Positions 1 to 9,236 of a stretch of 64,000 bases of DNA are shown here, piece after piece (the stretch's first letter is position 1; each line of letters opens with the position of its first letter). The notes under the pieces are model-generated. The model had not been told where the DNA came from. It searched no databases and was given only the letters and a program-made list of their open reading frames with translations. Source of the DNA: Cupriavidus pauculus (GTDB lineage: Bacteria > Pseudomonadota > Gammaproteobacteria > Burkholderiales > Burkholderiaceae); contig NZ_CP033969.1 in NCBI RefSeq assembly GCF_003854935.1, positions 3,410,001 to 3,474,000 on the forward strand, written 5' to 3'. The position numbers were made by a program, and so were the translations under genes.

Positions 1-111
1 GATGCCGAGCATCGAGATCATCGAGATGAACGAAATGAACGTATTGCGGCTGGCCCGCTTGCTTGCGCGGGTATATCGCCAGCCGATCTGCCACTCGTAG
101 GGGAAGTTCAA
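1..111 (-). CDS. lolC: Lipoprotein-releasing ABC permease, N-terminal fragment
   Basis: These are the first 37 codons of an inner-membrane permease of the LolCDE complex, which extracts lipoproteins from the inner membrane and hands them to LolA. The rest lies beyond the left edge. The peptide begins around FPYEWQIGWRYTRA and continues NTFISFISMISMLG, the usual cytoplasmic start and first membrane segment of LolC/LolE proteins. I chose the TTG at 111-109 because the family N-terminus begins there and AGGA lies about ten bases upstream. The gene is transcribed away from recJ. Whether it is LolC or LolE cannot be settled from the fragment; LolC is the more likely label. Confidence 0.82.
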   Translation of the reverse strand, partial: MNFPYEWQIGWRYTRASKRASRNTFISFISMISMLGI

Positions 112-216
112 GAGGAGAGTCCTGTTGTTCTGGGAATGCGCCGGGCGGCAGTCTACCCTGTCACGGGTGACGGAAAACTGGCGCCAGCCAGCCGGAAGTT
201 TACAATCTCGCGAACC

Positions 217-1344
217 ATGATGACGCACCTGACCCTGATTGTGCCCTTTTCCGTCCCGCCTGGCGCCGGCGACGACGCCACGGACGACGTCGTCCCCGGC
301 GCGCTGCTGCGCCAGTTGGAGTTGCCCGCGCTCGGAAAGTTGCTGACGCGCGCCACCCCGGGACCCCGCGAAACGCACGACGACCCGTACCTGCGATCGC
401 TGCCGCAGGAACGCTGGCTGGCCGCCCGCGCCGGGCTGGACACGGCCCGGGTGCCGACTGCGCCCTTTATGCGGCTGGCCGACCGCGCCGCCGCCGGTCT
501 GCCGGCCACGCCCGATGCGCCCGATGCCGCCCCGGCCGGCTGGGCCTGCCTGCAGCCGGTGCACATCCATGCCGCGCGCGACCACCTGGTGCTGCTGCAT
601 CCCGACCAGATCGCCATCCGCCCGAACGAGGCCGACGCGCTGCGCGCCGCCATTGCCGACCTGATGGCCGAGACCGGCATCCCGCTGGAGGCGCCCCACC
701 CGGCCCGCTGGTACGTGCCGGCCGACGTGTTCGGCGACCTGGAAGCCACCACGCCGGTGCGCGCCACCGGCCGCAATATCGACATCTGGATGCAGGCCGG
801 CCCGCGCGCCCGCGACTGGCGCCGGCTGCAGAACGAGATCCAGATGACCTGGCACGCCCATCCCGTGAACGCGGCCCGCGAGGACGCCGGCGAGCTGCCG
901 GTCAACTCGGTCTGGCTCCATGGCGGCGGCCAGGCCGGCACGGTGCGCAAGCTGGCCGACACGGTGCTGACCGACGACCCGTTCATGGCCGGCCTGGCGC
1001 TGGCCGCCGGCAGCCGGACGGGCCCGGCGCCGGCCCGCTTTGCCGCGCTGGACGCCACGGACGGCAGCGCGATGGTGATGCTCGACGGCGCCACGCAGGC
1101 CCATATCGCATCGGACTGGGGCCTGTGGCTGGACCAGATGCACGCGCTCGATGCCGACTGGTTCCAGCCCGTGCTCGACGCGCTGGCCGCCGGCCGGCTC
1201 CAGGCCGTCACGCTGGTGCTGGGCGGGGAAAACCACTTTGCCGAATTCACCGTCACGCGCGCCGACCTGCGCAAGTTCTGGCGCGGCATGGGTGCCCGGG
1301 GCGACTGGCGCGCGCTGCTTTCGAACCTGGCCATGGCCGCCTGA
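217..1344 (+). CDS. Conserved protein of unknown function upstream of recJ
   Basis: A 375-residue soluble protein with no signal peptide or membrane segment. The family is widespread in betaproteobacteria and is loosely annotated as an RpfE-type regulator or a phosphoglycerate-mutase-like protein; I see no evidence for either activity. The most conserved-looking block is at about residues 185-245, with RNIDIW, then QMTWHAHPVN, then PVNSVWLHGGG. The ATG at 217 is preferred over an in-frame start at 136 because the hydrophobic strand THLTLIVPF then opens the protein. The stop lies 15 bases before recJ on the same strand, so co-transcription with recJ is likely. Confidence 0.7.
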   Translation: MMTHLTLIVPFSVPPGAGDDATDDVVPGALLRQLELPALGKLLTRATPGPRETHDDPYLRSLPQERWLAARAGLDTARVPTAPFMRLADRAAAGLPATPDAPDAAPAGWACLQPVHIHAARDHLVLLHPDQIAIRPNEADALRAAIADLMAETGIPLEAPHPARWYVPADVFGDLEATTPVRATGRNIDIWMQAGPRARDWRRLQNEIQMTWHAHPVNAAREDAGELPVNSVWLHGGGQAGTVRKLADTVLTDDPFMAGLALAAGSRTGPAPARFAALDATDGSAMVMLDGATQAHIASDWGLWLDQMHALDADWFQPVLDALAAGRLQAVTLVLGGENHFAEFTVTRADLRKFWRGMGARGDWRALLSNLAMAA

Positions 1345-1359
1345 CCGACTTATCCAGAC

Positions 1360-3060
1360 ATGACCCGGATCGCCATTCGCTCCCATTCCCACGAACACGC
1401 CGGCGTGCTGGCCGCGGCCGGCCTGCATCCCACGCTGGCCCGCATCCTGTCGGCGCGCGGCGTGCTGCATCCGTCCGAACTGGCCACCGACCTGCCGGAA
1501 CTGGTGCCGCCGTCGCGGATGAAAGGCATCGGCCACGCGGCCACCTACCTGGCCGACGCCATCGCCGCGGGCCGCAAGCTGCTGATCGTGGCCGACTACG
1601 ACTGCGACGGCGCCACCGCCTGCGCGGTGGGCGTACGCGGCCTGCGCATGCTGGGCGCGCGCGTGGACTACATCGTGCCGAACCGGTTCGAGTACGGCTA
1701 CGGGCTGACGCCCGAGATCGTCGAACTGGCGGCCCGGCAGCAGCCCGACGTGATCGTCACGGTCGACAACGGCATCGCCAGCGTCGACGGCGTGGCGGCC
1801 GCCAATGCGCGCGGCATCGACGTCGTGGTGACCGACCACCACCTGCCCGGCGCGGTGCTGCCCGACGCGGCCGTGATCGTCAACCCGAACCAGCCCGGCT
1901 GCGAGTTCCCGAGCAAGAACCTGGCCGGCGTGGGCGTGATGTTCTACGTGCTGCTGGCGCTGCGCGCCGAGCTGCGCCAGCGCGGCGTCTACACGAAGGA
2001 CACGCAGCCGCCGCTGCAGACGCTGCTGGACCTGGTGGCGCTGGGCACCGTGGCCGACGTGGTCAAGCTGGACACGAACAACCGGATCCTGGTGGCGCAG
2101 GGGCTCAAGCGGATGCGCGCGGGGCGCATGCACCCGGGCGTGGCCGCGCTGTTCCGGGCGGCCGGCCGCGAGGCGGCGCGCGCCAACACGTTCGACCTCG
2201 GCTTCGGGCTGGGCCCGCGGCTCAATGCGGCCGGGCGGCTGGCGGACATGTCGCTGGGCATCGAATGCCTGCTGACCGACGACGCCAACCGCGCGTGGGA
2301 AATCGCCCAGGAACTGGACGGGATGAACCGCGAGCGGCGCGACATCGAGGCCGGCATGCAGCAGGAGGCGCTGCAGATCCTGGAGCAGCCGCTGGACGGG
2401 CTGGACCCGGCGTCGCGCTACACGGTGAGCGTGTTCCACGAGACGTGGCACCAGGGCGTGATCGGCATCGTCGCGTCGCGGCTCAAGGAGAAATACCACC
2501 GCCCGACCATCACGTTCGCGCGCGGGGACGACGACCACATCAAGGGCTCCGGCCGCTCGATCCCGGGCTTCCACCTGCGCGACGCGCTGGACCTGGTGTC
2601 CAAGCGCCATCCGGGGTTGCTGGTGAAATTCGGCGGCCATGCGATGGCGGCCGGGCTGACCGTCCGCGCCGAGCATTTCGACACATTCGTGGCGGCCTTC
2701 GAGGCCGTCGGCCGCGAATGGCTCAACGACGATCAGCTTGCCCGCGTGATCGAGACCGACGGCGACATCGAGGACGCCTGCTTCAGCCCGGAATTCGTGA
2801 CGCTGCTGGAGGGCCACGTGTGGGGCCAGGGCTTTCCGCCGCCGACGTTCTCGGGCGAATTCGAGGTGCTGCGCCAGACCGTGCTCAAGGGCAAGCACCT
2901 GAAGCTGCAGCTTGGGCGCGGCAGCCAGCGCTTCGACGCGATCTGGTTCAACCACGCCGACGCGCTGGACGGCGCCAGCGCACTGGTCGCCTACCGGCTC
3001 GACAACAACACGTTCAACGGCGTGACGCGCGTGCAGTTGGTGGTGGAACACGCGCAGTAG
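1360..3060 (+). CDS. recJ: Single-stranded-DNA-specific exonuclease RecJ
   Basis: RecJ degrades single-stranded DNA 5' to 3' in recombination and mismatch repair. The 566-residue length is normal for the family. The DHH-phosphoesterase metal motifs are visible: DYDCDG at about residues 79-84, VDNG near 135 and VTDHH near 157-161. The DHHA1 domain follows with a GSGRSIPGFHL segment and GGHAMAAGL, and the C-terminal OB-type domain carries FSGEFEVLRQ. The gene starts 15 bases after the preceding unknown gene. Identity is secure from the motif order and length. Confidence 0.96.
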   Translation: MTRIAIRSHSHEHAGVLAAAGLHPTLARILSARGVLHPSELATDLPELVPPSRMKGIGHAATYLADAIAAGRKLLIVADYDCDGATACAVGVRGLRMLGARVDYIVPNRFEYGYGLTPEIVELAARQQPDVIVTVDNGIASVDGVAAANARGIDVVVTDHHLPGAVLPDAAVIVNPNQPGCEFPSKNLAGVGVMFYVLLALRAELRQRGVYTKDTQPPLQTLLDLVALGTVADVVKLDTNNRILVAQGLKRMRAGRMHPGVAALFRAAGREAARANTFDLGFGLGPRLNAAGRLADMSLGIECLLTDDANRAWEIAQELDGMNRERRDIEAGMQQEALQILEQPLDGLDPASRYTVSVFHETWHQGVIGIVASRLKEKYHRPTITFARGDDDHIKGSGRSIPGFHLRDALDLVSKRHPGLLVKFGGHAMAAGLTVRAEHFDTFVAAFEAVGREWLNDDQLARVIETDGDIEDACFSPEFVTLLEGHVWGQGFPPPTFSGEFEVLRQTVLKGKHLKLQLGRGSQRFDAIWFNHADALDGASALVAYRLDNNTFNGVTRVQLVVEHAQ

Positions 3061-3100
3061 GGATTACGTCCCCAACCTCAACAAAGGTCGGCCAACCCGC

Positions 3101-3847
3101 CTACCCCCTCGGCGGCAGATAGCTTGCCGGATTCACCGGCTTGCCGTTGCCACGCACCTCGAAGTGCAGTTCGCTGGCGCGGCTCATGCTGCCGATGTCC
3201 TGGCCGGCCGCCACGCGGTCGTTTTCCTTGACCAGCGGGCGGTCCAGGTTGCCGTAGACGGTCAGCCAGTCGTCGTTGTGCTTGATGATGACCAGCTGGC
3301 CGTAGCCGCGCAGCGTGCCCACATGGATGGCCCAGCCCGGCGCGGCGGCGCGCACCTTGCCGCCGGCCGGTACCTCGATGCGCAGGCCCTTTTCGGCCGG
3401 GGGCGAGAAACTGCCCGTGACGCGCCCGTCGGCCGGCCATTGCAGCCGGATGGCGCTGGCGGGCGGCCGGGACGGGGCCGGCTCGGACGCCGTGCCGCGC
3501 GGCGGCGTGGCCTGCGTGGCGGGCCGGTCGTTGGCCTTGGCCGCCGAAATGCCAGCGCCGGCGGGCGGCTTGACCCGGACAAGCTGGCCGACCTCGATCT
3601 GGCTGGTATCGGAAATGTTGCTCCAGCGCGCCAGTTCGGACACCGAGCGGTTGTGGCGCCGGGCGATCGAGTACAGCGTGTCGCCGCGCTCGACGCGGTA
3701 GTAGCCCTCGGGCGCCGGCTCGCTGGGCGTGGTGCCGCAGGCGGCCAGCGCGGCGGCCAGCGAGAGCGCCGCCAGGCGCCCCAGCAAACGGCGGCGGGCG
3801 CCCGGGCGATGCCGGGCGTGGGGATGGACTGCGTGGATTCCTGTCAT
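3101..3847 (-). CDS. nlpD: NlpD-like lipoprotein, LysM plus degenerate LytM (M23) domain
   Basis: A 248-residue lipoprotein with an Arg-rich N-terminus, a hydrophobic stretch and the lipobox LAAC (Cys37). A LysM peptidoglycan-binding domain (about residues 49-92, YYRVERGDTLYSIA) is followed by an M23/LytM domain (about 130-248). The zinc-ligand positions of active LytM enzymes are replaced: the first His/Asp motif reads KGLRIEV and the HxH motif reads LHFEV. That is the pattern of NlpD/EnvC-type activators, which switch on amidases rather than cut peptidoglycan. The ATG at 3847 is chosen for AGGAG 13 bases upstream and its position before the signal sequence. It is not next to surE, pcm or rpoS here. 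Confidence 0.8.
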   Translation of the reverse strand: MTGIHAVHPHARHRPGARRRLLGRLAALSLAAALAACGTTPSEPAPEGYYRVERGDTLYSIARRHNRSVSELARWSNISDTSQIEVGQLVRVKPPAGAGISAAKANDRPATQATPPRGTASEPAPSRPPASAIRLQWPADGRVTGSFSPPAEKGLRIEVPAGGKVRAAAPGWAIHVGTLRGYGQLVIIKHNDDWLTVYGNLDRPLVKENDRVAAGQDIGSMSRASELHFEVRGNGKPVNPASYLPPRG

Positions 3848-4016
3848 GCGTACGGGGAAACTCCTGATCGTGGCCGCCATTGTCGCCGAAGTCACACCAA
3901 AAATCGGCAACTGCCGGCCACCAATGTCTGGCAACAGACAGTTCGCCTCCCGAACAGTTCAGCGAAAAGGTGCCGCCCATCGTGCAGGCGGCGGCGGAAT
4001 CGGGCCGCCGATCCGC

Positions 4017-4022
4017 TATAAT
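4017..4022 (+). promoter_or_regulatory. Probable -10 element of prfB
   Basis: A perfect TATAAT lies 36 bases before the prfB start. The sequence 17 bases upstream (GCGGAA) is a poor -35 element, so the call rests on the -10 box alone. Confidence 0.4.
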
Positions 4023-4057
4023 TCCGTGTTTTGCAAGCGCAGAATCTAGGAATCTCC

Positions 4058-5162
4058 ATGGAAGCAGAACGCCTCAACGCCATCTCCGGTGCCATCTCCG
4101 ATCTCCGTTCCCGGACGGAAGATCTACGGGGGTATCTTTGACTACGATGTCAAAGCAAACCGCCTAGACGAAGTCAACGGACTGCTGGAAGACCCGGACG
4201 TCTGGAACAACCCCAAGCGCGCCCAGGACCTGGGCAAGGAAAAGAAGGCGCTGGAAGCCGTGGTGCAGACCCTCGGCAAGCTCACCGACGACCTGAGCGG
4301 CGCCGACGAGCTGTTCGAGCTGGCGCGCGAGGAAGGTGACGACGACACGCTGGTGTCGATCGAGACCGACGTGCAGGGCTTCGAGGCCATCGTGGCCGAC
4401 ATGGAATTCCGGCGCATGTTCTCGGGCGAGATGGACCAGGCCAACGCGTTCATCGACATCCAGGCCGGCGCGGGCGGTACCGAGGCGTGCGACTGGGCGT
4501 CGATGCTGCTGCGCCAGTACCTGAAGTACTGCGAGCGCAAGGGCTTCAAGGCCGAGGTGCTGGAAGAGTCCGAAGGCGACGTGGCCGGCATCAAGAGCGC
4601 GACGATCAAGATCGAGGGCGACTACGCGTTCGGCTACCTGCGCACCGAGACCGGCGTGCACCGCCTGGTCCGCAAGTCGCCGTTCGATTCGTCGGGCGGG
4701 CGCCACACGTCGTTCTCGTCAGTGTTCGTCTACCCCGAGGTGGACGACTCGTTCGAGGTCGAGGTCAACCCGGCCGACCTGCGCGTGGATACGTACCGCG
4801 CGTCGGGCGCCGGCGGGCAGCACATCAACAAGACCGATTCGGCCGTGCGGATCACGCACATCCCGACCGGCATCGTCGTGCAGTGCCAGAACGACCGCTC
4901 GCAGCACCGCAACCGTGCCGAGGCCATGTCGATGCTGAAATCGCGGCTTTACGAGCACGAGATGCGCAAGCGCCAGGCCGAGGCCGACAAGCTCGAAGCC
5001 GGCAAGACCGACGTGGGCTGGGGCCACCAGATCCGCTCGTACGTGCTGGACCAGAGCCGCATCAAGGACCTGCGCACCAACGTGGAAATGTCCAACACGC
5101 AGAAGGTGCTGGACGGCGACCTCGACCCGTTCATCGAGGCCAGCCTGAAACAGGGCCTGTAA
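4058..5162 (+). CDS. prfB: Peptide chain release factor 2, read through a programmed +1 frameshift
   Basis: RF2 releases the finished peptide at UGA and UAA codons. Translation starts at ATG 4058 and reads 27 codons to an in-frame TGA at 4139-4141. The ribosome must skip T4139 and continue with GAC at 4140 to make a 367-residue protein. The mature part has the stop-codon-reading SPF tripeptide ([10 protein letters not shown]) and the catalytic GGQ loop ([11 protein letters not shown]). The frameshift is the well-known autoregulation: scarce RF2 favours shifting and more RF2. The gene is followed by a dehydrogenase and lysS on the same strand. Confidence 0.96.
4128..4142 (+). promoter_or_regulatory. 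Programmed +1 frameshift site of prfB
   Basis: GGGGG (4128-4132), a Shine-Dalgarno-like stimulator, is followed by TAT, then the slippery CTT (4136-4138) and the in-frame stop TGA with C after it (4139-4142). This matches the conserved prfB recoding signal. Confidence 0.93.
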
Positions 5163-5274
5163 CGCCGCAAGACCCCGAGCCCCGCCCGCCGGCCCCCAAG
5201 CCGGCGGGGCGGTGCGACGACAACCCAGAGTCTCCACCCCCGAAGCCGCTGTCTCATTCGAACAGGTCCTCGCC

Positions 5275-6045
5275 ATGTCCAACGGATCGCCCCGCTCCAC
5301 CCACCTCTACATCGTCACCGGCGCCTCGCGCGGCCTGGGCGCCGCGCTGGTGCGCGCGCTGCTCAAGCCGGGCAACCGCGTCATCGGCGTGGCCCGCAGC
5401 CGCAACACCGACCTGGAACGCGAAGCCGCGGCCAGCGGCGTGCCGGTGGCGTGGCACCTGCAGGACCTGTCGCAGCCCGGCCCGTCGGCCGGCTGGCTGG
5501 CGAGCGTGCTGGAGGCCGTCGACGATACCCCGGCCAGCGTGACGCTGATCCTGAACGCCGGCGTGGTCGAGCCGATCGGCCCGATCACGGCGCTGCACGA
5601 GAACACGCTGGTGCCGCACCTGCAGACCAACCTGGTCACGCCGATGACGATGACCGGCGCGTTCATCGACGCCACCGCGCGCTTCGACTGCCCGCGCAAG
5701 GTGCTGGCGATCTCGTCGGGCGCGGCCCGCAACCCGGTGCAGGGCTGGAGCGCCTACTGCGCCGGCAAGGCTGGCCTGGACATGTTCATCCGCTCGGTCA
5801 ACGCCGAATACGCGGGCCTGCCGGGCGACCGGGCGGTGCGCGCCGTGGCGCTGGCCCCGGGCGTGGTGGACACCGGCATGCAGGAAACCATCCGCGGCGC
5901 CGACTTTGCGCAGGTGCAGCGCTTCCGCGACCTGAAGGCCAACGAGCAGCTCGCTTCGCCGGACGACGTCGCGCAGCGCATCGCCGCCTACCTGGACCGC
6001 CCCGACTTCGGCCAGACCGAGCTCGACGACATCCGCAACCATTGA
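5275..6045 (+). CDS. Short-chain dehydrogenase/reductase (SDR)
   Basis: A 256-residue NAD(P)-dependent oxidoreductase of the classical SDR family. The Rossmann glycine motif TGASRGLG lies at about residues 14-21. The catalytic Ser is in ISSGAARN and the YxxxK pair is in SAYCAGKAG. The overall look is that of sepiapterin/benzil reductase-like SDRs; the substrate is unknown. I chose the ATG at 5275, just before the first beta strand (HLYIVTGAS). The gene sits 112 bases after prfB and 49 bases before lysS on the same strand, an insertion into the common prfB-lysS pair, so it probably shares their transcript. Confidence 0.88.
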   Translation: MSNGSPRSTHLYIVTGASRGLGAALVRALLKPGNRVIGVARSRNTDLEREAAASGVPVAWHLQDLSQPGPSAGWLASVLEAVDDTPASVTLILNAGVVEPIGPITALHENTLVPHLQTNLVTPMTMTGAFIDATARFDCPRKVLAISSGAARNPVQGWSAYCAGKAGLDMFIRSVNAEYAGLPGDRAVRAVALAPGVVDTGMQETIRGADFAQVQRFRDLKANEQLASPDDVAQRIAAYLDRPDFGQTELDDIRNH

Positions 6046-6094
6046 ACCGACCCATCGCGCGGGGCACCCGTCCCGCGCGGCCGAACCTGACATC

Positions 6095-7630
6095 ATGACC
6101 GAACCGACCCGCACGCCCGCCGCCGACGCGCCTGCCGTAGACGAGAACAAGATCATCGCCGAGCGGCGCGAGAAGCTGCAGGCCCTGCGCGAGCAAGGCG
6201 TGGCCTTCCCGAACGATTTCCGCCCGACGCACCAGGCCGGCGCGCTGCACGCCCAGTACGGCGAGACCGACCAGGCCGCGCTGGAGGCAAGCCCCGTGGA
6301 GGTGTCGATCGCCGGGCGCATGATGCTCAAGCGCGTGATGGGCAAGGCCAGCTTTGCCACCGTGCAGGACGGCAGCGGCCAGATCCAGTTCTACATCACG
6401 CGCGACAAGGTGGGCGAGGACGTCTACGCGGCGTTCAAGCACTGGGACCTCGGCGACATCATCAGCGCGCGCGGCGAGTTGTTCCGCACCAACAAGGGCG
6501 AGCTGTCGGTGCAGGTGCGCGAGCTGCGCCTGCTGTCGAAGAGCCTGCGCCCGCTGCCGGACAAGTTCCACGGCCTGGCCGACCAGGAAATGAAGTACCG
6601 CCAGCGGTATGTCGACCTGATCGTCTCGCCGGAAACGCGCGACACGTTCCGCGCCCGCACCAAGGCCATGTCGTCGCTGCGCCGCCACATGGCCGACGCC
6701 GGCTTCATGGAAGTGGAAACGCCGATGCTGCACCCGATTCCGGGCGGCGCCGCGGCCAAGCCGTTCATCACGCACCACAACGCGCTGGACATGCAGATGT
6801 TCCTGCGCATCGCGCCGGAGCTGTACCTGAAGCGGCTGATCGTCGGCGGCTTCGAGCGCGTGTTCGAGATCAACCGCAATTTCCGTAACGAGGGGGTGAG
6901 CCCGCGCCACAACCCCGAGTTCACGATGATGGAGTTCTACGCGGCCTACACGGACTACCGCTGGCTGATGGACTTCACCGAGAACCTGATCCGCGAGGCC
7001 GCCGTGGACGCCAGCGGCAGCGCCGTGCTGACGTACCAGGGCCGCGAGCTGGACCTGAGCAAACCGTTCCACCGCCTGACGATCTGCCAGGCCATCCAGA
7101 AATACGCGCCCGAGTACACCGACGCGCAACTGGCCGACGCCGCCTTCCTGCGCGCCGAGCTGAAGGACAAGTTCAAGATCAACACCAGCGCGCCCCAGTT
7201 CCTGAACGCCGGCCTGGGCACGCTGCAACTGGTGCTGTTCGAGGAAACGGCCGAGTCGCAGCTCTGGGAACCGACCTTCATCGTCGACTACCCGGTCGAG
7301 GTCTCGCCGCTGGCGCGCGGGTCCGACACCCAGCCCGGCATCACCGAGCGCTTCGAGCTGTTCATCACGGGCCGCGAGATTGCCAATGGCTTCTCGGAGC
7401 TGAACGATCCGGAAGACCAGGCCGAACGCTTCCGCAAGCAGGTGGAGCAAAAGGACGCCGGCGACGAGGAAGCGATGTACTTCGACGCCGACTACATCCG
7501 CGCGCTCGAATACGGCATGCCCCCGACCGGCGGCTGCGGCATCGGCATCGACCGCCTGGTCATGCTGCTGACCGACAGCCCGAACATCCGCGACGTCATC
7601 CTGTTCCCGCATCTGCGGCGGGAGGATTGA
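6095..7630 (+). CDS. lysS: Lysyl-tRNA synthetase, class II
   Basis: Charges tRNA-Lys with lysine in the cytoplasm. The 511 residues are the normal class II length. An N-terminal OB-fold anticodon-binding domain (about residues 60-170, with [12 protein letters not shown]) precedes the catalytic domain. Motif 2 reads [20 protein letters not shown] and motif 3 [14 protein letters not shown]. The C-terminus is complete. An inverted repeat of the local family follows 15 bases after the stop and may end the prfB-SDR-lysS transcript. Confidence 0.97.
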   Translation: MTEPTRTPAADAPAVDENKIIAERREKLQALREQGVAFPNDFRPTHQAGALHAQYGETDQAALEASPVEVSIAGRMMLKRVMGKASFATVQDGSGQIQFYITRDKVGEDVYAAFKHWDLGDIISARGELFRTNKGELSVQVRELRLLSKSLRPLPDKFHGLADQEMKYRQRYVDLIVSPETRDTFRARTKAMSSLRRHMADAGFMEVETPMLHPIPGGAAAKPFITHHNALDMQMFLRIAPELYLKRLIVGGFERVFEINRNFRNEGVSPRHNPEFTMMEFYAAYTDYRWLMDFTENLIREAAVDASGSAVLTYQGRELDLSKPFHRLTICQAIQKYAPEYTDAQLADAAFLRAELKDKFKINTSAPQFLNAGLGTLQLVLFEETAESQLWEPTFIVDYPVEVSPLARGSDTQPGITERFELFITGREIANGFSELNDPEDQAERFRKQVEQKDAGDEEAMYFDADYIRALEYGMPPTGGCGIGIDRLVMLLTDSPNIRDVILFPHLRRED

Positions 7631-7645
7631 GCGGCGGTTTTTTTC

Positions 7646-7695
7646 TTTGCTCCCCTCGCCCGCCTGCTGTACAGCCTGCGGGAGAGGGGAGCAAA
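7646..7695. repeat. Intergenic inverted repeat, copy 1
   Basis: The arms TTTGCTCCCCTC (7646-7657) and GAGGGGAGCAAA (7684-7695) are perfectly complementary, with an inner GCCCGC/GCGGGA pairing. It lies just after lysS. It is the longest-looped member of a family found again near 39.8, 50.4 and 61.2 kb. It may act as a terminator or an RNA 3' end. Confidence 0.75.
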
Positions 7696-7889
7696 CCATC
7701 GCGGATTCAGTCACCACCGCCAATTGTTACGCCGCCCTCGTCGGACACCCGCCGACATCCGCCGTAACCCACTGATTCCAAAGCGATTTCCGCGCAACAA
7801 ACCCTTACAAAATCGAACGGAAATCGTCCCGCTGATCGGAGAAACTTCAAGTATTGGCTGCGTCGCTGCAGCAACCTGGAGATTCGACG

Positions 7890-8543
7890 ATGTCTGGTCC
7901 GAACACGCTTCCTTCCCTCCCCCCTTCGCGGCGGATTCATCCGCTGGTGGCGACGGCGGCGATTGCGGTGGTGATTGCCAGCCTGACGGCCGTCGCGGCC
8001 GTGACCGGCGTGCTGCCGGTGGGCAAGGCCACCCCGAACGCCGAGCCGGCGGCATCGCAATATAGCCAGAACTACAGTCAGAACGTGGACCCGCCGGCCG
8101 GAACGCAGCCGGCGCCGGGATCGACCACGCGGCCGCCTGCCTATGACGCTGCGCCGCCGCCCCCCGCCGCCCAGCAGGCGCAGGCCGAGCCCCAGCAGGC
8201 GCCCAAGCCCAGCCACACGGCGGGCCGCGTGACGGGCGTGCAGGTGGTGGAGGCTGAAAAGCCGACCAGCGGCCTGGGTGCGCTCGGTGGCGCGGTGGTT
8301 GGCGGGCTGGTCGGCAACCAGATCGGCAGCGGCAATGGCCGGATCCTTGGCACGGTGGCCGGCGCGGCAGCCGGCGGCTTCGGCGGCAACTACGCCGAGA
8401 AGAAGCTGAACAAGGACAAGAGCTACCGCGTCAGCGTGAAGATGGACGACGGCACGCGCCGCACGTTCACGTACCAGAACCCGCCGGGGGTGGAGGTGGG
8501 CGAGCGCGTCCACCTGGAGCGCGGGGTGCTGGTGCGCGGCTGA
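7890..8543 (+). CDS. Glycine-zipper 2TM-domain envelope protein
   Basis: A 217-residue protein with one N-terminal membrane helix or uncleaved signal (about residues 15-40), a Pro/Ala/Gln-rich linker, and a glycine-zipper domain (about 130-165) with GGAVVGGLVGNQIG and GAAAGGFGG. Such Rick_17kDa/2TM domains occur in envelope proteins related to SlyB. The C-terminal part (KSYRVSVKMDDGTRRTFTYQ) looks like a small beta domain common after these zippers. The ATG at 7890 is preferred to an in-frame ATG at 7854 because CTGGAG lies at a proper distance. Its role is probably envelope integrity; no specific function can be assigned. Confidence 0.75.
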   Translation: MSGPNTLPSLPPSRRIHPLVATAAIAVVIASLTAVAAVTGVLPVGKATPNAEPAASQYSQNYSQNVDPPAGTQPAPGSTTRPPAYDAAPPPPAAQQAQAEPQQAPKPSHTAGRVTGVQVVEAEKPTSGLGALGGAVVGGLVGNQIGSGNGRILGTVAGAAAGGFGGNYAEKKLNKDKSYRVSVKMDDGTRRTFTYQNPPGVEVGERVHLERGVLVRG

Positions 8544-8572
8544 TCCACCGGCGCGCGCCGGTCAAGCAAAAA

Positions 8573-8600
8573 AGCACGGCGATCTGCCGTGCTTTTTTTT
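8573..8600. terminator. Bidirectional rho-independent terminator
   Basis: The stem AGCACGGC / GCCGTGCT (8573-8580 and 8586-8593) has a five-base loop, a T run on the right and an A run on the left. It can end both the glycine-zipper gene and the isc operon that arrives on the other strand. Confidence 0.88.
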
Positions 8601-8633
8601 CGGGCTGACCCGGTGCGGGCCGCAGGGCGGCGG

Positions 8634-8828
8634 TCAGGCCGCCTCTTCGATCCACGCCTGCTGGATCGCCTCCAGGATCTTCTCGCCCGAGCGTTCGGGC
8701 AGGTCGTCGAACCCGTCCAGCTCCAGCACCCACTGGCGCAACTGCGTGAAGCGCACCGTCAGCGGATCGACATCGGGAAACTTGTCATACAGCGCGGCGG
8801 CAACGTCGTAGGTATCGGTCCATTTCAT
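8634..8828 (-). CDS. iscX: Fe-S cluster assembly protein IscX
   Basis: A 64-residue acidic protein, the normal IscX length. IscX binds IscS and modulates cluster assembly, possibly as an iron-dependent regulator. The family signature is clear: MKWTDTYDVA at the start, FPDVDPLTVRFTQL in the middle and a C-terminal Ala/Glu-rich helix. It is the last gene of the isc operon, 22 bases after fdx, and is followed by the shared terminator. Confidence 0.93.
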   Translation of the reverse strand: MKWTDTYDVAAALYDKFPDVDPLTVRFTQLRQWVLELDGFDDLPERSGEKILEAIQQAWIEEAA

Positions 8829-8850
8829 CGGATAACTCCTCGCGCGGGCC

Positions 8851-9189
8851 TTAGTGGCCTTCCTTGGCGTGGTTGATCGTGTATTTCGGGATTTCGACGG
8901 TCAGGTCGGTGTCGGCGACCACGGCCTGGCACGACAGCCGCGAGTTCGGCTCCAGCCCCCACGCCTTGTCCAGCAGGTCTTCTTCCTTTTCCTCGGCGTC
9001 TTCCAGCGAGTTGAACCCCTCGCGCACCACCACGTGGCACGTGGTGCAGGCGCAGGACTTCTCGCAGGCATGCTCGATCTCGATGCCGTTGGCGAGCAGC
9101 GCGTCGCAAATGGTCGTGCCGCTACCGGCTTCGAAAACGGCGCCCTCGGGGCACAACTCTACGTGGGGCAAAACAATGATCTGTGGCAT
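8851..9189 (-). CDS. fdx: ISC-type [2Fe-2S] ferredoxin
   Basis: A 112-residue adrenodoxin-type ferredoxin that supplies electrons for Fe-S cluster assembly. The cluster ligands are in HACEKSCACTTCH (about residues 39-51), with another Cys later in LSCQAV. The C-terminal region ends HAKEGH. It lies between hscA and iscX in the standard operon order. Confidence 0.95.
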   Translation of the reverse strand: MPQIIVLPHVELCPEGAVFEAGSGTTICDALLANGIEIEHACEKSCACTTCHVVVREGFNSLEDAEEKEEDLLDKAWGLEPNSRLSCQAVVADTDLTVEIPKYTINHAKEGH

Positions 9190-9236
9190 TTCTATCCTTA
9201 TTCGCAGGCTTGGCGCGTGTGGTGGCGGTCTGGCGT

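Noticed and set aside
4139-4141. Apparent premature stop in prfB
   Set aside because: It is the programmed frameshift stop, not a mutation.
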